A DNA stretch of 20,234 nucleotides. It comes from BOKV01 sp041742235 (GTDB taxonomy: Bacteria; Pseudomonadota; Alphaproteobacteria; Rhizobiales; Rhizobiaceae). The stretch covers positions 1 through 20,234 of the forward strand of contig JBGSJA010000146.1 of assembly GCA_041742235.1 (NCBI GenBank). The letters are read 5' to 3'. Made by a program: the position numbers and the translations under genes. Position 1 is the first letter of the stretch. The number at the start of each line of letters is the position of its first letter. Positions 13,315 to 20,234 of the stretch are shown here, piece by piece. The notes under the pieces were generated by a model, which saw only the letters and a program-made list of their open reading frames with translations, made no database searches and had not been told where the DNA came from.

Positions 13315-14328
13315 TCAGCGAAAAAGGATCTTGTATTCGCAGTTCGGGAAATGAACCTTGCCGAACTTGCGATGCTCGCGGTCGCAGTCGCGGACGAGAG
13401 TGAAAACCGGCGCGGCGGCGGCCGGTGGGGCTTTGTCCTTTTTGCAATCGCCGACACAAGCGGTTGCCCGCGCGAACGAATTGGCCCTGGCATAGCCGGA
13501 TTTACCGCCCCGGCTCGAAGACATGAAAGTATCACTGCCACCAAATTTCATGGATCCCGCAGACGCCTGCGCATTGGCGCGGGCGCCCTTTCTGTCTGCG
13601 TAGGCTTCGGCAGCAGCGTGAGCGGTGCCGAAGTAATGCCCGTAAAATCTCTGTTCTTTCTTCGACAGGTCGCTGTAGACGCCGGACTTGGCGTAGGCCG
13701 ACTTTTTCGTGGTCATTGCAAGGCTGATCGCATTGTCCAGTACCGCGAACGCAATCGACTTTTTCTTGCTGACCTTTTCATAGCTCTGGGTACATGCGCC
13801 GGCGCAGTTGGCGGTCGCCGAAAGGCCATTCACTACCTGGGCGCTTGTCGTTTGCACACCGTCCTCGGTTGTTGAAGCTGCGGCCTGCGGTGTATCGCCT
13901 GCAAGGGCCTCGGCGACGGCTGTTATGCTCGTTGCGATCGACTGATCGACCCCGGCCGTCGCATTGGCTTCCGCGTTAGCCGAATAGACGCCGTCCGTGC
14001 CCTGCGCATTGGCGGTGGAATCGGTCTGCGTTTCAGCTGAGCTTGTTTCATTGCTCTGGGCATTGGCGCCGGTACTTGCCTCACCGGTCGCGCTCGGATC
14101 GCTGCCGCCGTTCGCATCGACAGAACCTTCTCCGCCGAAATCGGCCGAGCTGGAGTTGGAGCCCGTGGCTTCGCCGGAACCGCCGCCATCGGCAGTCGCC
14201 TCGGCAGACTGTGCATTCACGCTGGAAGGAAGAACTGAAACCGCCGCGCAACCCAATGCAAACGCGAGCGCCGCAGTTCTGACAACACTCAGCGAGTTCC
14301 TCAGTTCGGTATTGCCGGTACTATACAT
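13315..14328 (-). CDS. Secreted low-complexity protein, candidate matrix/fibre subunit
   Basis: I do not recognise a family. The protein is 337 aa with a signal peptide at about 1-40 (ALAFALGCAAVSVLPSSVNAQ). Residues 41-183 are rich in Ala, Ser, Thr, Gly, Asn and Asp/Glu and contain no Lys or Arg at all. From residue 185 the protein turns basic (KVSKKK), with YAKSGVYSDLSKKEQRFYGHYFG in the middle. Short C-x3-C motifs occur at CAGAC (175-179) and CVGDC (291-295), followed by a C-terminal region with two further Cys. No canonical curlin repeat is present. I chose ATG at 14328 over the GTG at 14334 because GGAG (14340-14337) is 8 nt from the ATG but only 2 nt from the GTG. A terminator follows at 13268-13290, and the regulator gene diverges upstream. 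Confidence 0.78.
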   Translation of the reverse strand: MYSTGNTELRNSLSVVRTAALAFALGCAAVSVLPSSVNAQSAEATADGGGSGEATGSNSSSADFGGEGSVDANGGSDPSATGEASTGANAQSNETSSAETQTDSTANAQGTDGVYSANAEANATAGVDQSIATSITAVAEALAGDTPQAAASTTEDGVQTTSAQVVNGLSATANCAGACTQSYEKVSKKKSIAFAVLDNAISLAMTTKKSAYAKSGVYSDLSKKEQRFYGHYFGTAHAAAEAYADRKGARANAQASAGSMKFGGSDTFMSSSRGGKSGYARANSFARATACVGDCKKDKAPPAAAAPVFTLVRDCDREHRKFGKVHFPNCEYKILFR

Positions 14329-14786
14329 GGCCACAACTCCATCAATGATTTCAGGTCGCTCGATACACGCGCCTTCGGTTCATCGATTATTGCGGCTGCA
14401 GCCCTTTTCGGTAGACGCCCAAACGGACTAAACCTGTCGGGCGCCGCTGAGGCAGGTCAATTGTGGCCGGTAGGTGACTGGACGTCCCCGCCTAGTCCAA
14501 ATGGTGGAGCCCGGGGGCGTGGCAGGTGGCGAAGCGCCAATTCTTCCTGCCGATCGAGGTGTCTCGATTCGGGATTCATCATTCTTGACGTTTGTCAATG
14601 ACGTATCGTTAAAAGTGTGTTAATTATTACACAATTCTTGTTGCAAACTGGAGGTGGAAGTGCAGGGAACGCGGGAGGAGACTAGTCCGTCGGTATCATC
14701 CTCGCATTTTCCAGCAACAAGAATCGCAAACTGCACAAGGCGTTGATGCAGCTTGTAAATCAAGTGGTGTAATCGGAGTAGCTTTC
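14329..14786. promoter_or_regulatory. Divergent regulatory region, 458 nt without a gene
   Basis: This gap separates the minus-strand secreted-protein gene from the plus-strand LuxR-type regulator. GGACTA (14425-14430) and TAGTCC (14493-14498) lie 97 and 165 nt before the secreted-protein start. Another TAGTCC (14683-14688) lies about 100 nt before the regulator start. The right half is AT-rich for this genome and holds two inverted repeats: TTGAC-GTTT-GTCAA (14585-14598) and TGTGT-N8-ACACA (14616-14633). TTGACG (14585) with TTAAAA 18 nt on could be a promoter for the regulator (weak). No open frame with a signal or domain is seen. Confidence 0.55.
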
Positions 14787-15569
14787 ATGAGTAATCTTTG
14801 CAAAATCCGATCCGACGAAATTGTTTCTGGACGCAACGCCATCGAGACCCTGGAGCTAAACCAGTCTGTCGGCCTGAGAAAGTCGAAGAAAAGCGTACTC
14901 TTGATCGAGAATGCGCAACTCATTCGCGAGAGCCTGATCGAGGTGCTCGGCAAACATGCCCGTGATATCCGCTTTTTCGGTATCGGCGCCGGGGATTTGT
15001 CGGTTGACGAACTCCCGAACATGATCCTTCTGTACACCAGGTCCGGCATCGGCGGAGACGCCGGCGTGCAGCAACTTTTCGACCGCGTTGCCAGAACGTT
15101 TTCAGGAACGCCGATCATGGTGCTCGCCGAAACCGAGGACAGGAAACAGGCTGCATGGGCAATCAGGAATGGCGCCAATGGCTATTTCCCGACTTCGCTG
15201 TCCATGGAAATACTCGCCGCGGCGATACGGCTGATTTTGGCAGGCGGAACGTTTGTCCCGGCGGAAATCGTGATCGATGAAATGTCGGACCGGTGCGGAC
15301 TGCCCCGCCTAAATCGGGAAGCTGGCCTTGCAGCGCCTCAGGCGCAGGTGAGGCCGGCCCAAAGGGAGTTCGTGAGCTTTACCGATCGCGAACACGAGAT
15401 CGTGTCGCTCATGCGGTGCGGGGAACCGAACAAGGTCATCGCGCGGAAGCTCGCAATTTCACCAAGCACGGTAAAGGTCCACGTCCATAACATCATGAGC
15501 AAGCTGAACGCCAACAATCGCACACAGGCGATGTACATGCTGGAGAACCTGCAGGAGTCTGCGCATTGA
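14787..15569 (+). CDS. CsgD/LuxR-type transcriptional regulator with degenerate receiver
   Basis: This 260-aa DNA-binding regulator has a receiver-like domain at about 36-158 and a LuxR/FixJ-type HTH at 195-256 (FTDREHEIVSLM, then NKVIARKLAISPSTVKVHVHNIMSKL). In the receiver the acidic pair is LIEN, the phosphoryl-acceptor position in PNMILLY is Tyr83 instead of Asp, and the switch Lys region reads GYFPTS. Ordinary Asp phosphorylation is therefore unlikely, as in CsgD and related biofilm regulators. GGAG at 14775-14778 supports the ATG at 14787. It is divergent from the secreted-protein gene and shares a receiver type with the 209-aa regulator of the cluster, so it is the likely activator of this locus (inference). 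Its stop is 3 nt from the stop of the convergent copper ATPase gene, with no terminator between. Confidence 0.88.
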   Translation: MSNLCKIRSDEIVSGRNAIETLELNQSVGLRKSKKSVLLIENAQLIRESLIEVLGKHARDIRFFGIGAGDLSVDELPNMILLYTRSGIGGDAGVQQLFDRVARTFSGTPIMVLAETEDRKQAAWAIRNGANGYFPTSLSMEILAAAIRLILAGGTFVPAEIVIDEMSDRCGLPRLNREAGLAAPQAQVRPAQREFVSFTDREHEIVSLMRCGEPNKVIARKLAISPSTVKVHVHNIMSKLNANNRTQAMYMLENLQESAH

Positions 15570-15572
15570 GGA

Positions 15573-18113
15573 TCAAGGCCGGAATTTCCGGAGCCTCAAC
15601 GCGTTGGCAATGACGCTAACGGATGACAGCGCCATCGCGCCGGCCGCTATGACCGGTGAAAGCAAAATGCCGAAGGCGGGATAAAGTATGCCGGCAGCAA
15701 TCGGAACGCCGGCAGCATTGTAGACAAAGGCAAAGAACAGGTTCTGGCGGATATTGCGCATGGTCGCCTCAGACAGGCGGCGGGCGCGCAAAATACCGGT
15801 CAGGTCGCCTTTGAGAAGCGTGATCGCCGCACTTTCCATCGCCACATCTGTGCCTGTTCCCATCGCAATGCCGATATCGGCAGCCGCAAGCGCCGGTGCG
15901 TCGTTTACCCCGTCACCCGCCATGGCCACCACGCGGCCCGCAGCCTTGTAGCGCTCGACGATCTCCCGCTTGCGGTCCGGCAGCACCTCGGATTCCACAT
16001 CCTCGATGCCAAGTCTTGTGGCGACCGCCCTTGCGGTCGTGGCATTGTCGCCTGTCAGCATCACCACGCGGATACCCTCGCGCCTCAATGCAGCTATTGC
16101 TTCGGGCGTCGTTTCCTTCACGGGATCGGCGATCGCCAGCACGGCGGCGAGCGTTCCGTCGATGGCCGCGAAAATTGCCGTGGCGCCGTCTTTTCGCATC
16201 TCTTCGGCAGCGCCGGCGAGGGCATCCGCCGCGATGCCCTGCTCCTTCAGGAAGGAAGAATTGCCGAGCACGACCTTGCGCCCTTCGACCATGCCAAGCG
16301 CGCCCCTGCCGGCGGGCGAGTCGAAACCGGTCACTTCGGATGGCGTGATGCCGCGAACCTTTGCCGCGCGCAGGATTGCTTCGGCAAGCGGGTGTTCGCT
16401 GGCGCGTTCGACGCTTGCTGCAAGGCGCAGCACTTCATCAGTTTCGAAACCGTCGGCGGTACGGATTTCGACCAGTTCGGGCCGTCCCAGCGTCAGCGTA
16501 CCGGTCTTGTCGACCAATAGCGTATCAACTTTTTCGAGACGCTCCAAAGCCTCGGCATTGCGGATCAGCACGCCACTTTCCGCGCCGCGCCCCACTCCGA
16601 CCATGATCGACATCGGCGTCGCCAGGCCAAGGGCGCAGGGGCAGGCAATGATCAGCACGGCAACGGCGGAGATCAGCGCAAAGGTGAAGCGCGGTTCCGG
16701 GCCGAACGTCATCCACGCCGCGAACGCAACTACCGCAGCTGCAATGACGGCGGGAACGAACCAGCCGGAAACCTGGTCGGCGATCCGCTGGATCGGCGCC
16801 CGGCTTCGCTGTGCCTGCGCGACCAGTTGGACAATCTGCGAGAGCACGGTTTCGCTGCCGACCCTCCTTGCCTCCATCACCAGCCCGCCGCTCCTGTTGA
16901 TGGTGCCGCCGATCAACCCATCGCCAGCCTCCTTGGTGACGGGCATGGATTCGCCGGTGACCATCGATTCATCGACCGCGCTCCTGCCTTCGACGACAAT
17001 GCCGTCCACCGGTACTTTTTCGCCGGGCCTCACCCTCAGCCGGTCGCCGGGCGAAACGGCGTCAAGCGCGATCTCCTCATCGCTGCCGTCGGCGCGAACC
17101 CTGCGCGCGCTCTTGGGCGCAAGATCGAGCAGGGCGCGGATCGCGCCGCCGGTACGCTCACGCGCCCGAAGTTCCAGCACCTGGCCGAGCAGCACAAGGA
17201 TGGTGATCACCGCGGCCGCTTCGAAATAAACGGCGACCGCGCCATCATGGCCTTGCAGGGAAGCGGGAAATAGTTGGGGTGCAGTCGTGGCGACCAGGCT
17301 GTAGGTCCACGCAACGCCTACGCCCATCGCAATCAGTGTGAACATGTTGAGGTGACGGGTGAGCAGCGACTGCCAGCCGCGCTCCAGCAGCGGCCATCCT
17401 GCCCACCATACAACCGGCGTCGCGAAAAGGAGTTGCAACCAATTGGCGTTTTGCTGGCCGATCGCATGATTCAGTCCCGCCAGATGCCCTCCCATCTCCA
17501 GGATCACGACCGGCAGCGCGAAAAGTCCGCCAATCCACATGCGCCGGGTAAAGTCGATGAGTTCATGGTTGGGGCCCGCATCGGCCGTGAAGACTTCCGG
17601 TTCAAGCGCCATGCCGCAGATCGGGCAGCTTCCGGCACCCACCTTGCGGATTTCCGGATGCATGGGGCAGGTGAAGATCGTGCCTTCCGGAACGGCTTCG
17701 GCGACGCGTTCGCTCGCGGGCTTGAGGTATTTTTCCGGTTCCGCCTCGAACTTGGTCCGGCAGCCATTGCAGCAGAAGAAATAGTCCTGCCCCTTGTAGT
17801 GCGCCCGATGCGCGGTCTTTTGCGGATCGACACTCATGCCGCAGACCGGATCGGTGGCCTTTCGGGCCTCCCCTGAATGGTCATGGCCCGTGGAACCCGC
17901 CCCGTGCGAATGAACCGGCGCCGCCAGATAATTCTCCGGCTGCGCCTCGAACTTGGTCCGGCAGCCATTGCAGCAAAAGAAATAGACCCGCCCCTTGTAG
18001 TGCGCCCGATGCGCGGTCTTTTGCGGATCGACACTCATGCCACAGACCGGATCGGTGGCCCCAGCGCTCACCCCACCATCCATTCCGTCCGAAGCCGGGC
18101 TTGCCTGTTTCAT
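15573..18113 (-). CDS. copA: Copper-translocating P1B-type ATPase with two YHS domains
   Basis: This is an 846-aa heavy-metal efflux pump of the inner membrane. The cytosolic N-terminus carries two YHS domains (about 20-63 and 87-130, each DPVCGMSVDP ... CCNGC) in place of HMA domains, then a heavy-metal-binding CPMHP/CPICGM domain (147-173). The pump core is complete: TGES (386-389), CPC in transmembrane helix 6 (491-493), DKTGT with catalytic D535, the HP locus SEHPLAEAI (H574), TGDN, and GDGVNDAPA (733-741). YN (798-799) and MALSS (827-831) in the last helices are the Cu+ (P1B-1) signature. GGGAGTAAAGG precedes the ATG at 18113. No copper regulator or chaperone gene is adjacent. It probably exports Cu+ to the periplasm; silver is also possible. 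Confidence 0.93.
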   Translation of the reverse strand: MKQASPASDGMDGGVSAGATDPVCGMSVDPQKTAHRAHYKGRVYFFCCNGCRTKFEAQPENYLAAPVHSHGAGSTGHDHSGEARKATDPVCGMSVDPQKTAHRAHYKGQDYFFCCNGCRTKFEAEPEKYLKPASERVAEAVPEGTIFTCPMHPEIRKVGAGSCPICGMALEPEVFTADAGPNHELIDFTRRMWIGGLFALPVVILEMGGHLAGLNHAIGQQNANWLQLLFATPVVWWAGWPLLERGWQSLLTRHLNMFTLIAMGVGVAWTYSLVATTAPQLFPASLQGHDGAVAVYFEAAAVITILVLLGQVLELRARERTGGAIRALLDLAPKSARRVRADGSDEEIALDAVSPGDRLRVRPGEKVPVDGIVVEGRSAVDESMVTGESMPVTKEAGDGLIGGTINRSGGLVMEARRVGSETVLSQIVQLVAQAQRSRAPIQRIADQVSGWFVPAVIAAAVVAFAAWMTFGPEPRFTFALISAVAVLIIACPCALGLATPMSIMVGVGRGAESGVLIRNAEALERLEKVDTLLVDKTGTLTLGRPELVEIRTADGFETDEVLRLAASVERASEHPLAEAILRAAKVRGITPSEVTGFDSPAGRGALGMVEGRKVVLGNSSFLKEQGIAADALAGAAEEMRKDGATAIFAAIDGTLAAVLAIADPVKETTPEAIAALRREGIRVVMLTGDNATTARAVATRLGIEDVESEVLPDRKREIVERYKAAGRVVAMAGDGVNDAPALAAADIGIAMGTGTDVAMESAAITLLKGDLTGILRARRLSEATMRNIRQNLFFAFVYNAAGVPIAAGILYPAFGILLSPVIAAGAMALSSVSVIANALRLRKFRP
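17749..17859 (-). repeat. YHS-domain direct repeat, copy 2
   Basis: This 111-bp stretch recurs at 17950-18060 (offset 201 bp) with only 4 mismatches that I can count. It encodes the core of the second YHS domain of the copper ATPase. Similarity falls away quickly outside the core, while the linker between copies is different, His/Gly-rich sequence. Confidence 0.9.
17950..18060 (-). repeat. YHS-domain direct repeat, copy 1
   Basis: This is the partner of the copy at 17749-17859. It encodes the first YHS domain of the copper ATPase. Near-identity even at silent positions points to a recent in-frame duplication or to gene conversion between the copies. Confidence 0.9.
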
Positions 18114-18332
18114 TTGCCTTTACTCCCAATTCTGCATGTGACGCTTCGCACACTTGCCACTGCGTGACCGCCTTATTTCCCTTTTGTCATCACTGCCGTT
18201 CAGGCCGTCGAATATCCCGAAAATATAGATGCAATGTGTGGCATGTGATTTTTGTACCCGAAAGGCCTCGATGTGGGTGATCGATTCGGCGTTTGCAGTT
18301 ACCATGGCCCCAATACGATCAGGAGCGAAATC

Positions 18333-19124
18333 ATGATCCGGAATTTTGCCATTACAGCGTTTGCATTGACCATCCTGGCGGGGCAGGACACATTGGCGGC
18401 AGAGCAGGTCGGAACTGCGGTTGCCGCTTCCACGCTGGTCACGGGTTCGGGCCCGGCAGGCGCGCGCGAGATCAACAAGAATTCACCCATCTTCCAGGAC
18501 GACCGGCTTTTGGCCACTGCTACCGGCAATGCACAGATCGTGCTGGTGGACAATACCCGCATTGTGGTCGGTCCCGGCGCACAGATTGACATCGACGATT
18601 TCGTCTATGCGAGCGAGAAGACATTCGCGACCGTCACGATCAAGGCGACCCAAGGGGCTTTCCGCTTCATCAGCGGCCGCAGTAACTCCTCCGCATACAA
18701 GATCGATACGCCTTACGGCCAGATCGGCGTGCGCGGAACGGCCTTCGATGTCGGGATCGCGAACGGCCAGGTCCACGTCGCCATGGTCAGCGGCACCACC
18801 GAACTATGCCCGGCAAGCGGCCAGTGCCAGGAGCTGACGGGGCTTTGCTCCTATGGCGTCATGGACAGCAACACCGTCGAGATCCAGGGCAGCCTTCGCA
18901 CCAAGGACCAGTCTGACAAGGCAAATTTCCCGCTCATGGTGAATCAGCGCCCGTTGCAGATCCAGTTCCGCCTGGGCGGCGGTTGTGCAAGCTCTGCAGC
19001 CTCCCCGTTCAACCGGGAGAACGACGGCGATCGCAACAGCTTCGAGGCTCAGCCCGCGCCGCAAAAGGAACCGAACGACGGCGGAGGTGGTGACGACAGC
19101 CCTGACGAGGGAGACAACCTCTGA
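18333..19124 (+). CDS. Secreted FecR-domain protein
   Basis: This 263-aa exported protein has a signal peptide at 1-23 (ITAFALTILAGQDTLAA). The core at about 55-150 is a FecR domain: DDRLLATATGNAQIVLVDNTRIVVGPGAQIDIDDFVY, then GAFRFISGRSNSSAYKIDTPYGQIGVRGTAFDV and a closing GTTELC. It lacks the N-terminal anti-sigma region and membrane helix of true FecR regulators, so it is a free periplasmic or surface FecR-domain protein of unknown role. Four cysteines follow the domain (159, 165, 172, 218). The tail (247-263) is highly acidic and Gly-rich. AGGAG (18321-18325) supports ATG at 18333 over the upstream TTG at 18252. It is divergent from the copper ATPase gene, with 219 nt between them. Confidence 0.85.
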   Translation: MIRNFAITAFALTILAGQDTLAAEQVGTAVAASTLVTGSGPAGAREINKNSPIFQDDRLLATATGNAQIVLVDNTRIVVGPGAQIDIDDFVYASEKTFATVTIKATQGAFRFISGRSNSSAYKIDTPYGQIGVRGTAFDVGIANGQVHVAMVSGTTELCPASGQCQELTGLCSYGVMDSNTVEIQGSLRTKDQSDKANFPLMVNQRPLQIQFRLGGGCASSAASPFNRENDGDRNSFEAQPAPQKEPNDGGGGDDSPDEGDNL

Positions 19125-19283
19125 GGCCATGGTCCTGCTCCGCGGCGAGCATGAGCGAGGCCGGGCACCGGCAAATCCGGCGTTGCGAAAACACCGGGAA
19201 GTGCCCATATCGATGATGGCGATGCGGCGGCTGACGGTTGCCCCGCAATGCCCGGTGCTATAAGTATCTCAGGTTCCTTGCTT

Positions 19284-19358
19284 GCGCCCTTCGTCTAGCG
19301 GTCAGGACGCCGCCCTCTCACGGCGGTAACACGGGTTCGATTCCCGTAGGGCGTACCA
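19284..19358 (+). tRNA. tRNA-Glu (anticodon CTC)
   Basis: This is a 75-nt cloverleaf with encoded CCA at 19356-19358. The acceptor arm is GCGCCCT/AGGGCGT as in the first glutamate tRNA, and the anticodon stem CCGCC/GGCGG encloses CTCTCAC, which gives anticodon CTC. It differs from the TTC copy at 1123-1198 by one deletion in the D loop and a few substitutions. Confidence 0.96.
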
Positions 19359-19540
19359 GACTTATAAATCCGGCTTTGAAGAGACCAGCAGGAACCAGCC
19401 CTGAAACTTTGGACTGCCCAAATCGCGAAGGATCGCTCCGCGCATCGCGTCTGCCAGATCAGCTCTGTGTAAGCGTCGCGCAGAATGTCCCTCGCATTTG
19501 TCAGTTTGATATGATCGCTGCGGATTGGATCAAACAGCCG

Positions 19541-20100
19541 TCAGGTCGCCATGACCACCGCAAGCGACACCGCTATCAGCACCAGCAGCATGCCCGCGAC
19601 CGGCCATTGCCGCGTTTGCGCTTCGATCACGTCGACCGCACGGGCAAGCCTTTCGCCCGCAGGCACGATGAACCGGACCATGGTGTGCAGCACGTCGCCG
19701 GGGGGGATTGCCGGCAGTTGCAGGCGCGACCAGGAAATCGCGGCTGCCAGCGCGGCGCCAATTGCCATCGGCCAGGCGGCGCTGATCCAGGAACCGGGCG
19801 TCAAGACAGCGGCGAGGCGAAAGCCTGTGACCGGCTCGAACAATATCCAGGGAACCGCAACCGCGGAAAACGCGAGCGCCATCCACACAATCATGACCGG
19901 GGTTTTCATTCCGGGCGCATCCGCCGGTTTTGGCATGGCGGCGAGCAGGCGCAGGAAATGGAGCATGAGCAAGGTGCTGCCTGCAGCCGAAGCCGAGCCA
20001 AGCAGCCCTGCCCAGCCATAGCCAAGCTCCGGCTTGATCGCGTATTTTGCCAGCGCACCGCCGGTCAGCGGCAAGCCGCCGAAGCCGAGCGCGAGCTGTC
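19541..20100 (-). pseudogene. C-terminal remnant of a complex I/Mrp-type antiporter subunit
   Basis: The minus-strand frame reads LALGFGGLPLTGGALAKYAIK, the conserved late-helix motif of the proton-conducting subunit family (NuoL/M/N, HyfB, MrpD). About 180 residues with four to five membrane helices then run to the TGA at 19541. An intact member would have some 300 residues and about ten helices before this motif. Here the homologous frame breaks off near 20100, and the upstream codons (reading back to a TAA at 20171-20173) look unrelated. The only start the frame offers is a TTG inside the conserved motif, which argues against a functional gene. Truncation by an insertion at about 20100 is the simplest explanation. 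The exact parent family is uncertain. Confidence 0.6.
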
Positions 20101-20234
20101 CGTCGTCAGAACATTTGGCGCAGATCGCGGCGTAAATTATCGGAGTTCGGGCCTCGTCTGAGGGTTGATATTAAGCGGCGAGTTTGCGGTGTTGCAAGCG
20201 CCGATGCTCGATGGTCTGTCGCTTGATCCTTTCA
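20101..20234 (-). mobile_element. Probable end of an insertion element, partial
   Basis: Sequence to the right of about 20100 replaces the expected 5' part of the antiporter-like gene. On the minus strand a frame from the window edge ends as ERIKRQTIEHRRLQHRKLAA and a TAA at 20173-20171. This basic, Arg/His-rich end is compatible with a transposase C-terminus. The ~70 nt between that stop and the break would then be the element's terminal region. I cannot name the IS family or see the other end, a target duplication or paired inverted repeats. Confidence 0.35.

Noticed and set aside
13315..14328. Curlin-type repeats (S-x5-Q-x-G-x-x-N-x-A-x3-Q) in the 337-aa secreted protein.
   Set aside because: Gln, Asn and Ala are abundant but I could not find the periodic motif, so I do not call it CsgA or CsgB.
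15970..17229. A 419-codon Ser/Ala/Arg-rich open frame on the plus strand opposite the copper ATPase gene.
   Set aside because: It is the antisense shadow of a gene with complete P-type ATPase motifs; its composition is that of the reverse strand, not of a protein.
14787..18113. A copper-responsive link between the LuxR-type regulator and the adjacent copper ATPase gene.
   Set aside because: The genes converge tail to tail with a 3-nt gap, so adjacency does not imply shared control. The regulator faces the secreted-protein cluster.
18252..18332. An upstream TTG start for the FecR-domain protein.
   Set aside because: It would put 27 residues ahead of a perfect signal peptide, whereas AGGAG sits at proper distance from the ATG at 18333.
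1123..19358. The segment between the two tRNA-Glu genes considered as an integrative element.
   Set aside because: There is no integrase, recombination or conjugation gene. The tRNAs have different anticodons and are both complete, and base composition is fairly even.

Overview
The window is about 20 kb of GC-rich, tightly packed chromosome from an alphaproteobacterium. It is most likely a member of the Hyphomicrobiales (Phyllobacteriaceae/Mesorhizobium-like). This taxon call is inference. It rests on the base composition, an alphaproteobacterial CsgH-type chaperone, a DUF2092 gene paired with a short Cys/Tyr-rich protein, an extended AI-2E-family permease, and UgpB/A/E/C of the usual alphaproteobacterial form. 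No ribosomal RNA or CRISPR array is present. The only sign of mobile DNA is at the extreme right edge.

Left part (1-7460): the tail of an M15/YcbK-like peptidoglycan peptidase gene, tRNA-Glu(TTC), and then a metabolic block on the + strand. That block holds a hydroxypyruvate-isomerase-like TIM barrel gene, a beta-hydroxyacid dehydrogenase gene (YihU/GlxR type) and a complete ugpBAEC glycerol-3-phosphate ABC importer, closed by a hairpin terminator. The isomerase and dehydrogenase form a two-gene unit that probably handles a small hydroxy-aldehyde or keto-acid. ugpBAEC starts after its own 224-nt leader.

Middle part (7460-11260), minus strand: a small secreted four-cysteine protein whose Shine-Dalgarno is buried in a strong hairpin; a DUF2092 gene with a downstream DUF6515-like gene carrying a (PNK)n repeat; and a large AI-2E-family permease with a soluble C-terminal extension. 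A plus-strand terminator in the 7740-7966 gap suggests a small RNA.

Right-centre (11358-15569), the most interesting part: a minus-strand series encodes a 337-aa secreted low-complexity protein, a 172-aa secreted Gly-rich protein with a collagen-like GPG run, a CsgH-like amyloid chaperone and a receiver-only regulator. A divergent CsgD/LuxR-type regulator sits at its head. The gaps between these genes share a TAGTCC/GGACTA element, once as a near-perfect extended palindrome. My reading is a regulated extracellular fibre or matrix locus in which CsgH chaperones a substrate that is not a recognisable curlin. No CsgA/B, CsgE, CsgF or CsgG is present in the window.

Right part (15573-20234): a Cu+-type P1B ATPase with two nearly identical YHS domains, a divergent secreted FecR-domain protein, tRNA-Glu(CTC), and the C-terminal remnant of a complex I/Mrp-antiporter-type membrane subunit. 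The remnant's 5' end is replaced by sequence that looks like the end of an insertion element.
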